Source: Polytrichum commune (Eukaryota > Streptophyta > Polytrichopsida > Polytrichales > Polytrichaceae). Taken from it: a DNA stretch of 64,000 nucleotides. Position numbers and translations under genes: made by a program. The first letter of the stretch is position 1; each line of letters opens with the position of its first letter. Location: the NCBI GenBank assembly GCA_950295325.1, contig OX485804.1, positions 66,998,033-67,062,032 of the forward strand, read 5' to 3'. Below the pieces are notes generated by a model. The model saw only the letters and a program-made list of their open reading frames with translations, searched no databases and was not told the DNA's origin. This document shows, one piece after another, positions 12,593 to 23,473 of this stretch.

Positions 12593-13567
12593 TGTCGCAA
12601 CCCTTGCTAGCCCCCCATTGACCATCTTGCCCATTTTCAATTCTAGCAAAGGTTACGAGTGGCTAACCCTTCGCATACCGCCATGCTAATGGTTAGCTCC
12701 TCTAATCCCGGACCAATAGTTCATAGGAGGGAACCAACCCTCCTACTTTGCTTTCGGGACTCACCCCTTAATCGGTAACCCATTTCCCCAATGTGGACTT
12801 CCATCCATGGAAGTCCAATCCTATGTTGATCATCGCGTTGCCGGAGCAACACTACAACAACCCGAAGCATACTAGGCAACTATGGCCTCACATTAGGCCA
12901 AAGCCCATGGAGGCCTTGCCGTTCGGCCTCGGGTGGGTGAGGCCACACCACCTCACCCATATAAGCCTCTAGGACTTCACGCGGGGCCCCTACCCCACCG
13001 TCAACCAACCTCTTGTCTCTCTACCAAGAGTTGGGGCCAAGTGGACATTTTCCTTTAGCTGCTGGGCCTAGAACCCCCTAGCAGCTTCAGACCATCATAA
13101 CTTCCTTGTATGATGTCTGATCATAACAACCAACCACTCCATCTTCATCTACGCTTCACGTAGATGCCGATGGACTCCTCACTTGCCCCATTCGGGCAAG
13201 TATTGAGGAAGTTATGCCTGTTTGAACCTTGGCAGTCCCGGGAATCACTCCCAGGCACTGCTGTACCAGGGCGCTGTCCCGGGACAGCGCCCCACTCAAA
13301 TGGCCATAACTCCTAGCTCACACCTCCGATTGAGGTGTTCTTGAGCTTCCTAGAATCACCACGCCATGAGCTACGCATAGCTCATGGCCTTACCCTTGTG
13401 CCTCCTAGTCTTCGTGGGTGGGAGGCGTTCCCAACGCCCGGGGCCCTCACCCACACTAGGATCACTTGGGCCCTCTCACCAACGGCGCCACAAGTCCCGG
13501 GTGTCACTCCGGGGTCCCCCTTGTGCCCATGGTGTTTCGGGCACTCCTCATGGAGAGGTGCGCGACA
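12593..13567 (-). repeat. 3' LTR of the nested element
   Basis: 975 bp, TG...CA with perfect 6-bp terminal inverted repeats TGTCGC/GCGACA. By eye it differs from 18668-19642 only near 12714 (T versus C at about 18789). Confidence 0.95.
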
Positions 13568-13579
13568 CTCACCCCCACC
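13568..13579 (-). other. Polypurine tract of the nested element
   Basis: On the minus strand this reads GGTGGGGGTGAG, directly upstream of the 3' LTR, the expected place for the plus-strand primer. Confidence 0.65.
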
Positions 13580-14579
13580 AAACGGAGTCGATGCCCTCAT
13601 CGACTATACTCGTAGTCGGCACACCAATTCTCAAGTTGCCATCCTCTATGGTGCGGCATTGTGTTTACCTTAGGGCGCGACCCCCACAATGCATCTTCAA
13701 ATTTGGCATAGTCCCAAAGGTGTCGTTCCTAGGTGGTCCGTTAGCGACCTTGGATCTCTCATCCAAGGACCTAACCTATACTAGACCCACCTACTTTGGG
13801 ACTCACTTGGGTTGCCCCTCCTTTGGGGCCTCCCCCGTTAGGCTCCACTAGCCTAACGTGACACATCTAGGCGAGACCTCAACGCTTCCACTAAGTTGTC
13901 TCGGTTGCAACTCCGAGATGGCTTTCCATTGTTAAGCCACGCCTCGATCGCACGGGGGTGATGCCAAGTCCCGCCCGACTCGGTTCCCACTTTGCTCTTT
14001 CGAGACATGGGTTCATGACTCCCATGCGCCAACTTTCGTTCGCTCGCGGGTAGCACTTTTATGAGCACGCGCCATCACCTTGTCCCCGCCCGGACAAGCC
14101 CACAACTAAGAAGTTTCTTGGTTTTATCCAAGGCCCCTCCAAGCCATGGCCCCCAATTACTCGGCTTACCCAACTTAGTTTGGCATATCTATTCCCCCTC
14201 TTCCATTAACCAAGTACAAGTACAAGACTAGGACCTCATCTCATACTTTTCTCTTTGCACCACTAAAGTTTGGACTTTATTCCCTCAAGCCAAAGAACAA
14301 GTTAATGTTGTGGAGCAATTAGCCTCGAAGCTAAGTGTGCTACTAGCGTCTCTCCCCCACTAAAGGAGATTGATGTCCTCATCAATGCCTACGCTTCTTT
14401 TTATTGGAATGTCTAGCCTTAATTTCTTCAAAGTGCTTTACCAATTCCTTGGCGTTCATCATGTCTCTTGCCGCTACCAAACGGCTTCTTTCTCATGGTA
14501 TCCTCACCATTTCACCAAGTACTCCTTTGTTCATTTTTTTTCTTTTTCACTTGGGCTTCCTACACTTGAGGATGCCCTC

Positions 14580-15566
14580 CTACCTCATGTTCCAAATGAC
14601 ATCCACAAGGTCGGGAGGTGGCCTAATCACTTGCTTGTAATTTGGCCACAAGGTGTCGTCCTTAAATGGCTTTAGGAATGAGACATGAAATGTTGGATGC
14701 ACTTTGATCTCGGGCGGTAATTCCAACTTATACATGTCCTTGAACACTTGTTCCACAATGGGAAATGAAGCTCCAATTTTGGACATGACCTTTGGAGTGA
14801 GGCCTTCCGGTTAAGTGAAGTTGTTCACATTCAACAACATCTTTTGGCCCACCTCATTCTCCACTTCGCGTCTTCCGGCATTGACTTGCACTTCGTAGCA
14901 CATTCGGGCTTTCTCCACCAACAACTTGGTCATCTCCAAGACTTGTTTACAGTCTTGGCCAAGTCCTCACCATCTTGGTTGAACTCTAGTGTTGAATGTG
15001 CCCCCTCGAGAGCTAGGTTAATAGGTTGGAGCGCATCCACTCCATAAGCCACCACGAAAGACCACCCCTTGTGTCGCCAAGTGCGTGGCTACATTGCAAT
15101 TACACTCCGCTCGACCCACATAGTCCGCCCAATCTCCTTGGTCCGCCCCCACCAAGTTCCTCAAGTATTGCTTCAAGTCTCCATTCACACGCTTTGTTTT
15201 CCCATCCATTTGGGAATACACGGCCGTGCTAAACCTTAGTTTCAATACAACCTCCTTAGAGAAATGCATTGAAAATGCACTTGTGAACTTTGGATCTTGA
15301 TCCCACACAATCACTCTTGGCAACCCGTGGTGCCTCAACCATCCTTTGAGAAAAGGCTATGCGGTCTCCAACGCGGTGGCGGTTTCCACAATCGGCACCA
15401 TGTGTGCCCACTTGGCAAACCACTCTACCATCAACAAGATGGCATCATACCCATGTGACTCCGGCAAACTTGTGATCAAGTCCATGCACATACTATGCCA
15501 TGGCGCCGACGGGATAGGCAAAGGTTGCAAGAAACCGCCTTGCTTTTGGTAAGAGGCTCGGTTCAC
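14580..15566 (-). pseudogene. Nested element: integrase and C-terminal region remnants
   Basis: Fragments in changing frames include an integrase core (WHSMCMDLITSLP at ~15480; VIVWDQDPKFTS at ~15300; TAVYSQMDGKTKRVN at ~15220) and a C-terminal segment ELPPEIKVHPTFHVSFLKPF (~14700). The latter is typical of chromoviruses; a degenerate chromodomain-like stretch follows. Stops and frameshifts separate the blocks, so no functional integrase can be made from this copy. Confidence 0.85.
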
Positions 15567-15579
15567 TTGGCACTTTGAT

Positions 15580-17002
15580 TCAAGCCTTCACAAAGTGGGC
15601 TATATCCTCTTTTATGCACCGCCAATGGTACCTCTTTGACACCATTCTATGGCGGGTTTTTTTTCTTTCTCCTCTATGGCCGGCAATAGGGCTATCACAT
15701 TTTTCCTTCAAAACCGATAGCCTCAACTTGCCTTGTGGCACAAATACCCGACTTTGTTTGCACTTGAACAATCCGTCCACCAACTTAACCTCTTTGAGCA
15801 CCTTGCTCTTGCGAAGCTCACCTAAAAGCTTTTGTGCTTTGGGGTAATTAATTTACCCCTCCCGTATCTTGCATCACAAGTTTCCTTCGCCGCACACATT
15901 AGCCACAAGGTTTGGATGGTTCTCATTGCTTGGAACTCTTCCGGTCTACTTCGCGCATCCGGCACCACATTTCCACGGTCCGGTTTGTGGACCAAATCCA
16001 CCTTCATGAGCGCCAAACTATCATGCCAACGCAATGACTTGGCGCTCACTTGCGCTTGTATGTCAAAATACTTTTAGAACACATTGTCCTTGTAGACCTT
16101 TACTTTGTGCGACCCCAACTAGTGTCGCCACATCTTCAAGCAATGCACTACCGCAAAGAAGTTCTTTGTCATGAGTTGGTTGTCTTCTTTGACAACCATC
16201 GAGCTTCATGCTCGCATATGCAATGGCCATCCATCTTACACATAATCCACCATTGGCAAAATCACTCACCCCCGTATGCACCTCAAAAGGATTGTCAAGC
16301 TCCGCGAACTTGAGGACGGGCGGCGAAGAGAACTTGGTCTTAAGCTCCCAAAGACTCATGACAAACATCATCCCACTCTTGGGATAGCCATTTCTTTCAC
16401 AAGTCGAACCATCGAGCTTCATGCTCTCATATGCAATGGCCATCCATCTTGCATCAACATCCGCCAATGGTAAAGTCACTCGCCCCCCGTATGCACCTCA
16501 AAAGGTTTTTCAAGCTCCGCGAACTTGAACACGGGTGGTAAAGAGGAACTTGGTCTTAAGCTCCTCAAAGACTTGGTGGCAAGGTTCATCCCACTCTTGG
16601 GATAGCCATTTCTTGCACAAGTTCGACAAGCTTCTACAACCACGGAGCTTAATGCTCCCATAAGCAATGGTCATCCATCTTGGATCAACATCCGCCAATG
16701 GTAAAGTCCTTCGCCTTCATGTGCACCTCAACATGCTCATGAAAACCCGGAAACTTAACCACATCTTGTGAAGAGAACTTACTCTTGAGCTCCCCAAAGG
16801 CTTGGTGACAAGGCTCATCCCACTCTTGGGGATAGCCATTTTTTTCCAACATGTTGACTAAGGTTCTAGCAACCTTAGCAAAACCATGAATGAAGTGGTG
16901 GTAGTAGTTGGCTAGGCCAACAAATGACCTAAGCCCTTTTCTTGAATCAAGGGCCAATTCTCTTTTTGGATTGCCTTGACATTCTTCATGTTCGTCCACC
17001 AA
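15580..17002 (-). pseudogene. Nested element: RT end, RNase H and integrase zinc-finger remnants, locally duplicated
   Basis: An RT/RNase H junction (LRSFVGLANYYHHFIHGFAK at ~16900) is followed by two or three diverged copies of a ~220-bp segment (containing 'cccactcttgggatagccattt' near 16372, 16590 and 16820). Then come an RNase H end (LVHKPDRGNVVPDA, ~15990) and an H2C2 finger fragment (~15680). The catalytic part of RT is missing. Confidence 0.85.
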
Positions 17003-17159
17003 CTTCCTTTGTCACCACATACCTGAAGAACTCAATCTCTCGTTGAGCAAAGTTATTTTTCACCTCTTGGCGGTAATTTTTTTGGGCAACACATTGGTGA
17101 ATACATCCTTGTATCTCACCAACATCCCACCAATGTGGTTTGGAGGAGGCCCATCTTTC

Positions 17160-17549
17160 CTAGCCTCCCCATACATTCCTTGGAGTTGCTCCAATTGAAC
17201 CACGACCATTATGTTTTCTATTTTTCATTTGGTCCATTAAGACCAAATCCACCTTGGGTCCTCCTAACATAGGAGTCCTTGTCAATTTGAACTTCAATTC
17301 TTTGCCATTATGACCCATCATAATGCACCGCAAGCTCACCGGCTTGCACCTCACATCTATCATGTGAGTTTCAACGTAGGCGGCCTTCACAATGATATGC
17401 ATTTCATCTATTTCACATGGTGTGAAATTTTGACAAAAATCCAATGTCCCACATTGAAAGGTTACATGCATCGCGGCCTCCTTTGTCTCATGCGGTTTGC
17501 CCTTTCCAAACCGCACCTTGGTGGGCTTGCTTTCTCTATCAATCGGCAA
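17160..17549 (-). pseudogene. Nested element: protease/gag-end region remnant
   Basis: A 129-codon open stretch whose position (upstream of RT on the minus strand) fits a protease-region remnant. I see no intact DTG/DSG active site, so this is called from position and composition only. Confidence 0.4.
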
Positions 17550-17679
17550 GCCCCAACTCCCTTGTGAGTTTTGGGCTCAAGAAGGAGTAATAGCCTCTTT
17601 GTCAACACATGAGACATTTCTCCCATTCATTTGAGCCTCAAGGTACAAAATACTTGGCCTCGGCTTAAGGCTACTAGCC

Positions 17680-18010
17680 TTGGCCACAAAGCCATCGTCC
17701 AACATTTGGTCCTCGGCAACTTGGCTTGGCTTGGTCCACAAAGCCAACTTTAAACATTTCATCCGCGGGACAAATTGGTTTGGTGCCACAAAACCAATTT
17801 CTAATAATTTGTCCGCAAAACAAACATGTTTTGCCTTGGTAGCACAAAGCCACCTTCCTACACTCCGTCCGCGGCACGAACATGAATTGCCTTGGTAGGA
17901 CAAACCCACCTCCCAACATTCCATCCGCGGCACAAGTATGATTTGCTTTGGAAGCATAAAGCCATCTTTCAACATTCCGTCTGCGGCACCAATATGTTTT
18001 GCCTAAGTAA
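17680..18010. repeat. ~60-bp imperfect tandem repeats in the nested element
   Basis: Units built around 'tccgcggcac...ttgccttgg...caaagccaccttccaacattc' recur about five times. They replace the gag region expected here. The open frames over it (17577-18024, minus) merely reflect the repeat and show repetitive peptides without a recognisable domain. Confidence 0.75.
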
Positions 18011-18652
18011 AATGGACCAAACAATTTGCACTCATTTCTTTGGGACCTACTTTGGCTAAAGCCACTTGTGGTGATGCGCCACCAAACTTTTCTTCGGGAC
18101 CATCGGATTCAATGATCTTGCAAACTTGATGATCCCCACCATGTCCTCAAGAAGCCTTGGGGACTTAAACAAGGCATCCACCACCCGCTTTTAAAACCCC
18201 ACCTAAAACGATGCATTTCTTAGAAAGCTCGTCCGTTTTAGGTGTATCCTTCATTTGTGCGTTTGAATAGCACACATAGGCCTTAAGAGGCCCCGGATGC
18301 CTCATTAGCACCAAGTTCATTTCAACATCCGAACCTTCGAAGCATCTCGAATTGAAATTTCAATCCAACATTAATACCCTCCAAGGTTTTGGGTGCATTC
18401 GGTATTCTAGGCCCCAAATACTATTTGAGGTTTGCGGGAGCCCTTTCAAAGGACACCTCCATTTTCCTCACCGAATCCACCCTCATGCCCACCATTACCA
18501 TTAAAATCAATGGTATGATCAAACTCTATTTGCACATGATCCTTGTTCCAATTTGAGCCTCACAACCTTTTGGAAACCCCGGGCTCACCATCACAACCCG
18601 TATTTTTGATAGCCATGTTTCCCTCAAAGTGTGAGCTCAAAATTTGGAACCC

Positions 18653-18664
18653 TGCTCTGATACC
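18653..18664 (-). other. Primer binding site of the nested element (tRNA-iMet)
   Basis: The minus strand reads TGGTATCAGAGC, the standard plant LTR-retrotransposon match to the 3' end of initiator methionine tRNA. It lies three bases inside the 5' LTR (18668-19642). Confidence 0.9.
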
Positions 18665-18667
18665 ACG

Positions 18668-19642
18668 TGTCGCAACCCTTGCTAGCCCCCCATTGACCAT
18701 CTTGCCCATTTTCAATTCTAGCAAAGGTTACGAGTGGCTAACCCTTCGCATACCGCCATGCTAATGGTTAGCTCCTCTAACCCCGGACCAATAGTTCATA
18801 GGAGGGAACCAACCCTCCTACTTTGCTTTCGGGACTCACCCCTTAATCGGTAACCCATTTCCCCAATGTGGACTTCCATCCATGGAAGTCCAATCCTATG
18901 TTGATCATCGCGTTGCCGGAGCAACACTACAACAACCCGAAGCATACTAGGCAACTATGGCCTCACATTAGGCCAAAGCCCATGGAGGCCTTGCCGTTCG
19001 GCCTCGGGTGGGTGAGGCCACACCACCTCACCCATATAAGCCTCTAGGACTTCACGCGGGGCCCCTACCCCACCGTCAACCAACCTCTTGTCTCTCTACC
19101 AAGAGTTGGGGCCAAGTGGACATTTTCCTTTAGCTGCTGGGCCTAGAACCCCCTAGCAGCTTCAGACCATCATAACTTCCTTGTATGATGTCTGATCATA
19201 ACAACCAACCACTCCATCTTCATCTACGCTTCACGTAGATGCCGATGGACTCCTCACTTGCCCCATTCGGGCAAGTATTGAGGAAGTTATGCCTGTTTGA
19301 ACCTTGGCAGTCCCGGGAATCACTCCCAGGCACTGCTGTACCAGGGCGCTGTCCCGGGACAGCGCCCCACTCAAATGGCCATAACTCCTAGCTCACACCT
19401 CCGATTGAGGTGTTCTTGAGCTTCCTAGAATCACCACGCCATGAGCTACGCATAGCTCATGGCCTTACCCTTGTGCCTCCTAGTCTTCGTGGGTGGGAGG
19501 CGTTCCCAACGCCCGGGGCCCTCACCCACACTAGGATCACTTGGGCCCTCTCACCAACGGCGCCACAAGTCCCGGGTGTCACTCCGGGGTCCCCCTTGTG
19601 CCCATGGTGTTTCGGGCACTCCTCATGGAGAGGTGCGCGACA
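18668..19642 (-). repeat. 5' LTR of the nested element
   Basis: Near-identical twin of 12593-13567. Its outer end abuts CCGGT, the repeated target site, and the interrupted gag frame resumes from there. Confidence 0.95.
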
Positions 19643-20750
19643 CCGGTAGTGCCAAAAGAGGTGCCGGTTCCCTAACCGCTAAAGGTCGGGGACCGGTGTC
19701 CACAATGGCATATGGAATTTGGTTCTCATACTTAGCGGGTTCTACCGCTACCACCCTAGGGCGTATGGGGATGAATTGTGGGATCAATTCATCCTCCCTT
19801 CTCCATAGCCTTTCGTGATCTTTATCCAAGTTTTCAATATCTCTAGCCGCACGCTTGGCATCCGCCAAGGTCAAGGGATTCCTTTCTAGAACACCCCTAA
19901 TAGTTCCGGACTTAAAAAACCCTTGAATGAAAAATTGCTTTAGTGTGTCGTCGTTGAGCATGGTACCCACAAATCTAGTGCAGACTAAATCAAACCTCCT
20001 AATGTAAGCCGAAATTTCTTCCTCCCTTCCTTACTTCAATGACGACAATGCCCTTAATGCGGTACTTTGACCCACTTCCGGCCTAAATTCGTTAAGAAAC
20101 TCCCTTTGTAATTGTTCCCATCCCCTAAAATGTCCCTCGGCATGATCCCGATACCATTCATAGGCTTCCCACTCTAGAGTGGTAAGAAACCACACTAACC
20201 AATAACCCGGGTCGGTTATGAGGAAGCTAGCCAACCGTTCGATATACCGTTCCATGTGCCGAGAGGGGTCCTCATCCTTGGTCCCATAAAATTTAGGGAG
20301 ATGAGATGGCATATCCATCGCCGCTAAATTTTGTGGAACCACAATTGGTAGGCCTCTTGGCCTAACCAATGGGTCTATTGGAGGTATAGGAGGTATGGGC
20401 GGAATTGGGGGTATGGGTGGTGGATCCATCCCCCGTTCCTCGGCCATGGTGACCGGTGAACTATTCAACAATCCCCTATCAACTTCTACCGGGAATTCTT
20501 CTCTAAGTGTGTAATTTTCCGAAGAAATTTCACCACTCAATTTGGAGGGAGTGATCTCCTCTTCAAGTTGAGCTCCAAGTTCTAAGGTGTCTAGAATTGA
20601 CCTAGTCCTAGGTTCGACGTTCAAACAACTCTCTATTCTAACATTATCTTGTTCTAATCTATCACTGATTTTAGAGGACTGCCTCTTTCGAGTAGATTTC
20701 TCTAGTCCTACTATCAAACTTGGTTTTTGTGAGCGAGTCCTACCTTGCAT
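19643..20750 (-). pseudogene. Outer element gag N-terminal half
   Basis: An ORF opens at ATG 20750 with a basic start (MQGRTRSQKPS). It has a PPIPPIPPIPPI repeat and a capsid-like helical region (LPKFYGTKDEDPSRHMERYI), the retrotransposon gag fold. A TAA at 20031-20033 breaks the frame once, then the same frame runs on to the nested element. The TAA follows LSSLK and precedes GREEEISAYIRRF, so a point mutation of a sense codon is the simplest explanation. Confidence 0.88.
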
Positions 20751-21637
20751 TCCATAAGAATCGATCGACCCTCACTTGACCACACATAATCCTAGCAATT
20801 CCCCTCTTAATATTTTTACTTGTCTTGGTGTGGTTATAATTTTTTTAGGAGGTGAGGAAAAGAACCTGCAAGCCCACTTAGGTGAAAGAATCCCAATAGG
20901 GGATAGGCATGTTCATGTTAATTTTTTGGTTAAGTCGGAGCATCACCTCCGCACCTTCCCGCAAATTAACACTCACCACAATACCGATTGTGAGGGGGTG
21001 ACCTTCCGAGTAGATTATGTTAAAAGTCGAGGCTTCACCCTTCAACTTCTCACACCATCCACAATTCGGGAATTACCCTCTACAACGGATAACAACAATC
21101 ACGAGTACAAAAGGCATTCCTTAATTGATTAATGAGTTCACTTTGAAGAAATAAACATACCTTGAGCAATCGCATCCCCCTGTGAGTTAGCACTCCCCTC
21201 AATCGTGACTCAATGTAACAACACCATAAACTTTGTGAAATATTAATTTAATCTAGAGCATGAAATGACAACTCCCAAAACTTTGAGACTCACCCCGAGG
21301 TGAGTGTCAAAGTTCAATGTCCTAAGGTGAATTTACCCTCTAATGTTTTAATGAGCTACTCGGTTATAGGTTCCTTTTAAGTTCTTAGCAAATTCCCAAA
21401 AAGGTTGAGGACGTACCTTCGCCGCGCTCCTTCCTCAAAAATGAATTTGCGTAATTGACAATGCAATTCATTCCAAGGAATAGTTGAAATACAATGAATT
21501 CAAATGTAACCCAAAGAGAGAATACTTACCGAGTTTCGGGTGCTCCTTCCCTTCTCTCAAGTTTGTGTCTCCAATTTTTCCTAGTTGCCTCCAAGTCTCC
21601 TAGTCGCCTCCAAGTCTTGTAACTACCTTCCGCTTCG
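20751..21637 (-). other. Untranslated leader of the outer element
   Basis: About 0.9 kb between the primer site and the gag ATG. The plus-strand frame here (20776-21132) has no recognisable domain, and I see no other gene. Confidence 0.6.
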
Positions 21638-21655
21638 CTCCCGGCAGACGCACCA
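21638..21655 (-). other. Probable primer binding site of the outer element
   Basis: The minus strand reads TGGTGCGTCTGCCGGGAG, four bases inside the 5' LTR. It starts with the TGG that pairs with a tRNA CCA end. It is not the iMet type; it looks like the Asp/Arg-type sites of non-chromovirus gypsy elements. The exact tRNA is not resolved. Confidence 0.6.
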
Positions 21656-21659
21656 ATTA

Positions 21660-23473
21660 TGTGAGGCCAAACCCCCCACCCTTAAGCGTCCGTAGTCCGA
21701 GTAGTGGGTTTGGGCTCATATTCCTCCGCGGTATTGGATTTGGACTTGGATGAGTCCATAGTGCAAGGTTCACCCTTCAAGTGGTCTTGGATTTAACTTT
21801 GGTCTTTGCTTCCTTTGTCTTGCCATCGCGAGAGTGCTCCACATTCTCCATTAAGTTGTGCACGTGGTTTATTTTTAAAGAGAGGATGCAAGTGTTAAAA
21901 AAAAACACTATTCTCTATAGTCAATCTCAAATACATTTACTTGTGAAAGCCACACATAACACTAACTAGCATAATGTAACTAACTACTTGTCTATGAGCT
22001 AATTAGGTAGGCTATCTACTAAGCTCCTTCATGAACCCATCTCTTTATTTTCTAATTACATAAACCTAGCTCCTTCATAAACCCAGCTCCTTCATAAACC
22101 CAGCTTCTTAGCTTCTAACTAAACAAACCCAGCTCCTTCATGAACCCAGCTCCTTAGCTTCTAACTAAACAAACCCAGGTCCTTCATAAACCCAGCTCTT
22201 TACTTTCTAACTAAACAAACCCAGCTCCTTCATAAACCCAGCTCCTTCATGAACCCACAACTTTGTAGTTGTAATCCCCAACTACCTCACTAATTATTCA
22301 AGCCCTTAACTAATCTTCCTACCTAATTTCCCTAATTCTACTAACAACCCCTTTCTAATCACACAATTCTTCTCTAATCCTAAAATCCTAAAATCCTAGA
22401 GAGGAGAGGGGGAGAGAGAATTTCCTAACTTCACTAAGACTAACTAATCCACACAAGTATATTTTTGCACTCATCACAACATCAAGTGCTCAACTCTTAA
22501 ACATGGAACTTGCAACCACGTGTATTCAAAACATAAACTTTAAGTACCACAAATTGGAATCATGAATTAACTTTAAAATCCTTCACGTCAACACTAATTC
22601 TACCAAGAGGTCAAGCCCTCTTCAAGGCTAACAAGCCTTGGCTCTCAAACTAAAAACTAAGCACACACATGTGCTCCAATATGGCTTCCCACACCCACAC
22701 TTATAACTCGTGGGGTGCCTTGGAGCACAAAGGAAAGAGAGGATGAGTGAGGGAAGAATGAGGGATTATATAGTAAGCTTGAGGGGGTGAGCACCCTCAA
22801 GGCTCACGATAAGCCCTTGAGATTTCCTCCTACTTAGTAGGCGCCAATCCTATCTTCTAAGTCTTCCTCCCTCAAATGATCAACAAGGATCCTAATTCGA
22901 ACATTTAACTAGCCTTGGCTTTCTACCTACCACACTTTACCAAACTTGGGATGCTTCAACCCAAACTTAGCCTCCTTCGCTTTCCGCCGCCATAACTTTC
23001 TCCCCTTACTTTCCCAAATCGTCGCTCACCACTTAATTCAAACCACGATGCTTAACTCGTGATTTGATTGGTGCTTTGAGAATTTGCTTATCCTCCACCT
23101 TGCATTCTTCCTTGGGCCTTCCCCATTAAGTGGCCATGATGAGGTGGTCCACTTGTGCGCTCCATGTGATCCTCCATTCATCCCAATTCGAATGCACTTG
23201 CCTCTTGAGTCACTTTGGTTGTCTCCATCCATTTGTACTAGCCTACTCACTAACTACTCAATCCAAGTTCTCCTTACCTATCTTCATTCACTCAAATCCT
23301 TCCGAAGGTAAAAACACAATAACAACTCACATCCTAGCCTCTTACAACATGGTACTTCTAAGACTAACATTTCACTCTTTTTATATTTTTGTGAAGTAAC
23401 ATGCTACTTCAAAGTGCATCAACTAACGTTTCAAGGGTCTAAGACTAAATGTGGGCACCCTTTTGGGCTCACA
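21660..23473 (-). repeat. 5' LTR of the outer retrotransposon
   Basis: 1814 bp, twin of 5582-7394, followed by the target duplication GTAGG and the resumed intronic array. For a minus-strand element this is the promoter-bearing LTR. Confidence 0.96.
22766..22773 (-). promoter_or_regulatory. TATA box candidate in the 5' LTR
   Basis: The minus strand reads CTATATAA, followed by TCCCTCATTC. It lies near the middle of the LTR, as expected for a U3/R boundary. The twin in the other LTR is at 6687-6694. Confidence 0.5.

Larger units (their letters stand above)
12593..19642 (-). mobile_element. Nested degenerate Ty3/gypsy element, chromovirus-like
   Basis: Direct repeats of 975 bp (12593-13567 and 18668-19642) begin TGTCGC and end GCGACA. 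They are flanked by the target duplication CCGGT (12588-12592 and 19643-19647). A tRNA-iMet primer site (TGGTATCAGAGC, minus strand, 18653-18664) lies beside the right LTR, and a polypurine tract (minus strand of 13568-13579) lies beside the left one, fixing the minus orientation. The two LTRs appear to differ at one base, so the copy is very young, yet its coding region is broken in many places. It was therefore probably mobilised by proteins from another element. Confidence 0.95.
5582..23473 (-). mobile_element. Full-length Ty3/gypsy LTR retrotransposon, non-chromovirus type, with a nested insertion
   Basis: Two near-identical LTRs (5582-7394 and 21660-23473) begin TGTGAGGCC and end GGGCTCACA. 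They are flanked by the 5-bp target duplication GTAGG (5577-5581 and 23474-23478). Coding sequence runs on the minus strand in the order gag, protease, RT, RNase H, integrase, which defines Ty3/gypsy. Without the nested element (12593-19642) it is about 10.8 kb. By eye the LTRs differ at one base (C/T near 5640/21720) and one A-run length, so insertion is recent. The RT resembles the Athila/Tat-like branch, and no chromodomain is seen; the clade call is tentative. The element lies inside the middle intron of copy A, antisense to the gene. Confidence 0.95.

Noticed and set aside
13335..13851. ORFs in the nested LTR, repeated at 19410-19818
   Set aside because: They belong to the LTR repeat and lack any domain.
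21638..21655. tRNA gene at the LTR edge
   Set aside because: Only an 18-bp tRNA-end match, as expected for a primer site; no cloverleaf around it.
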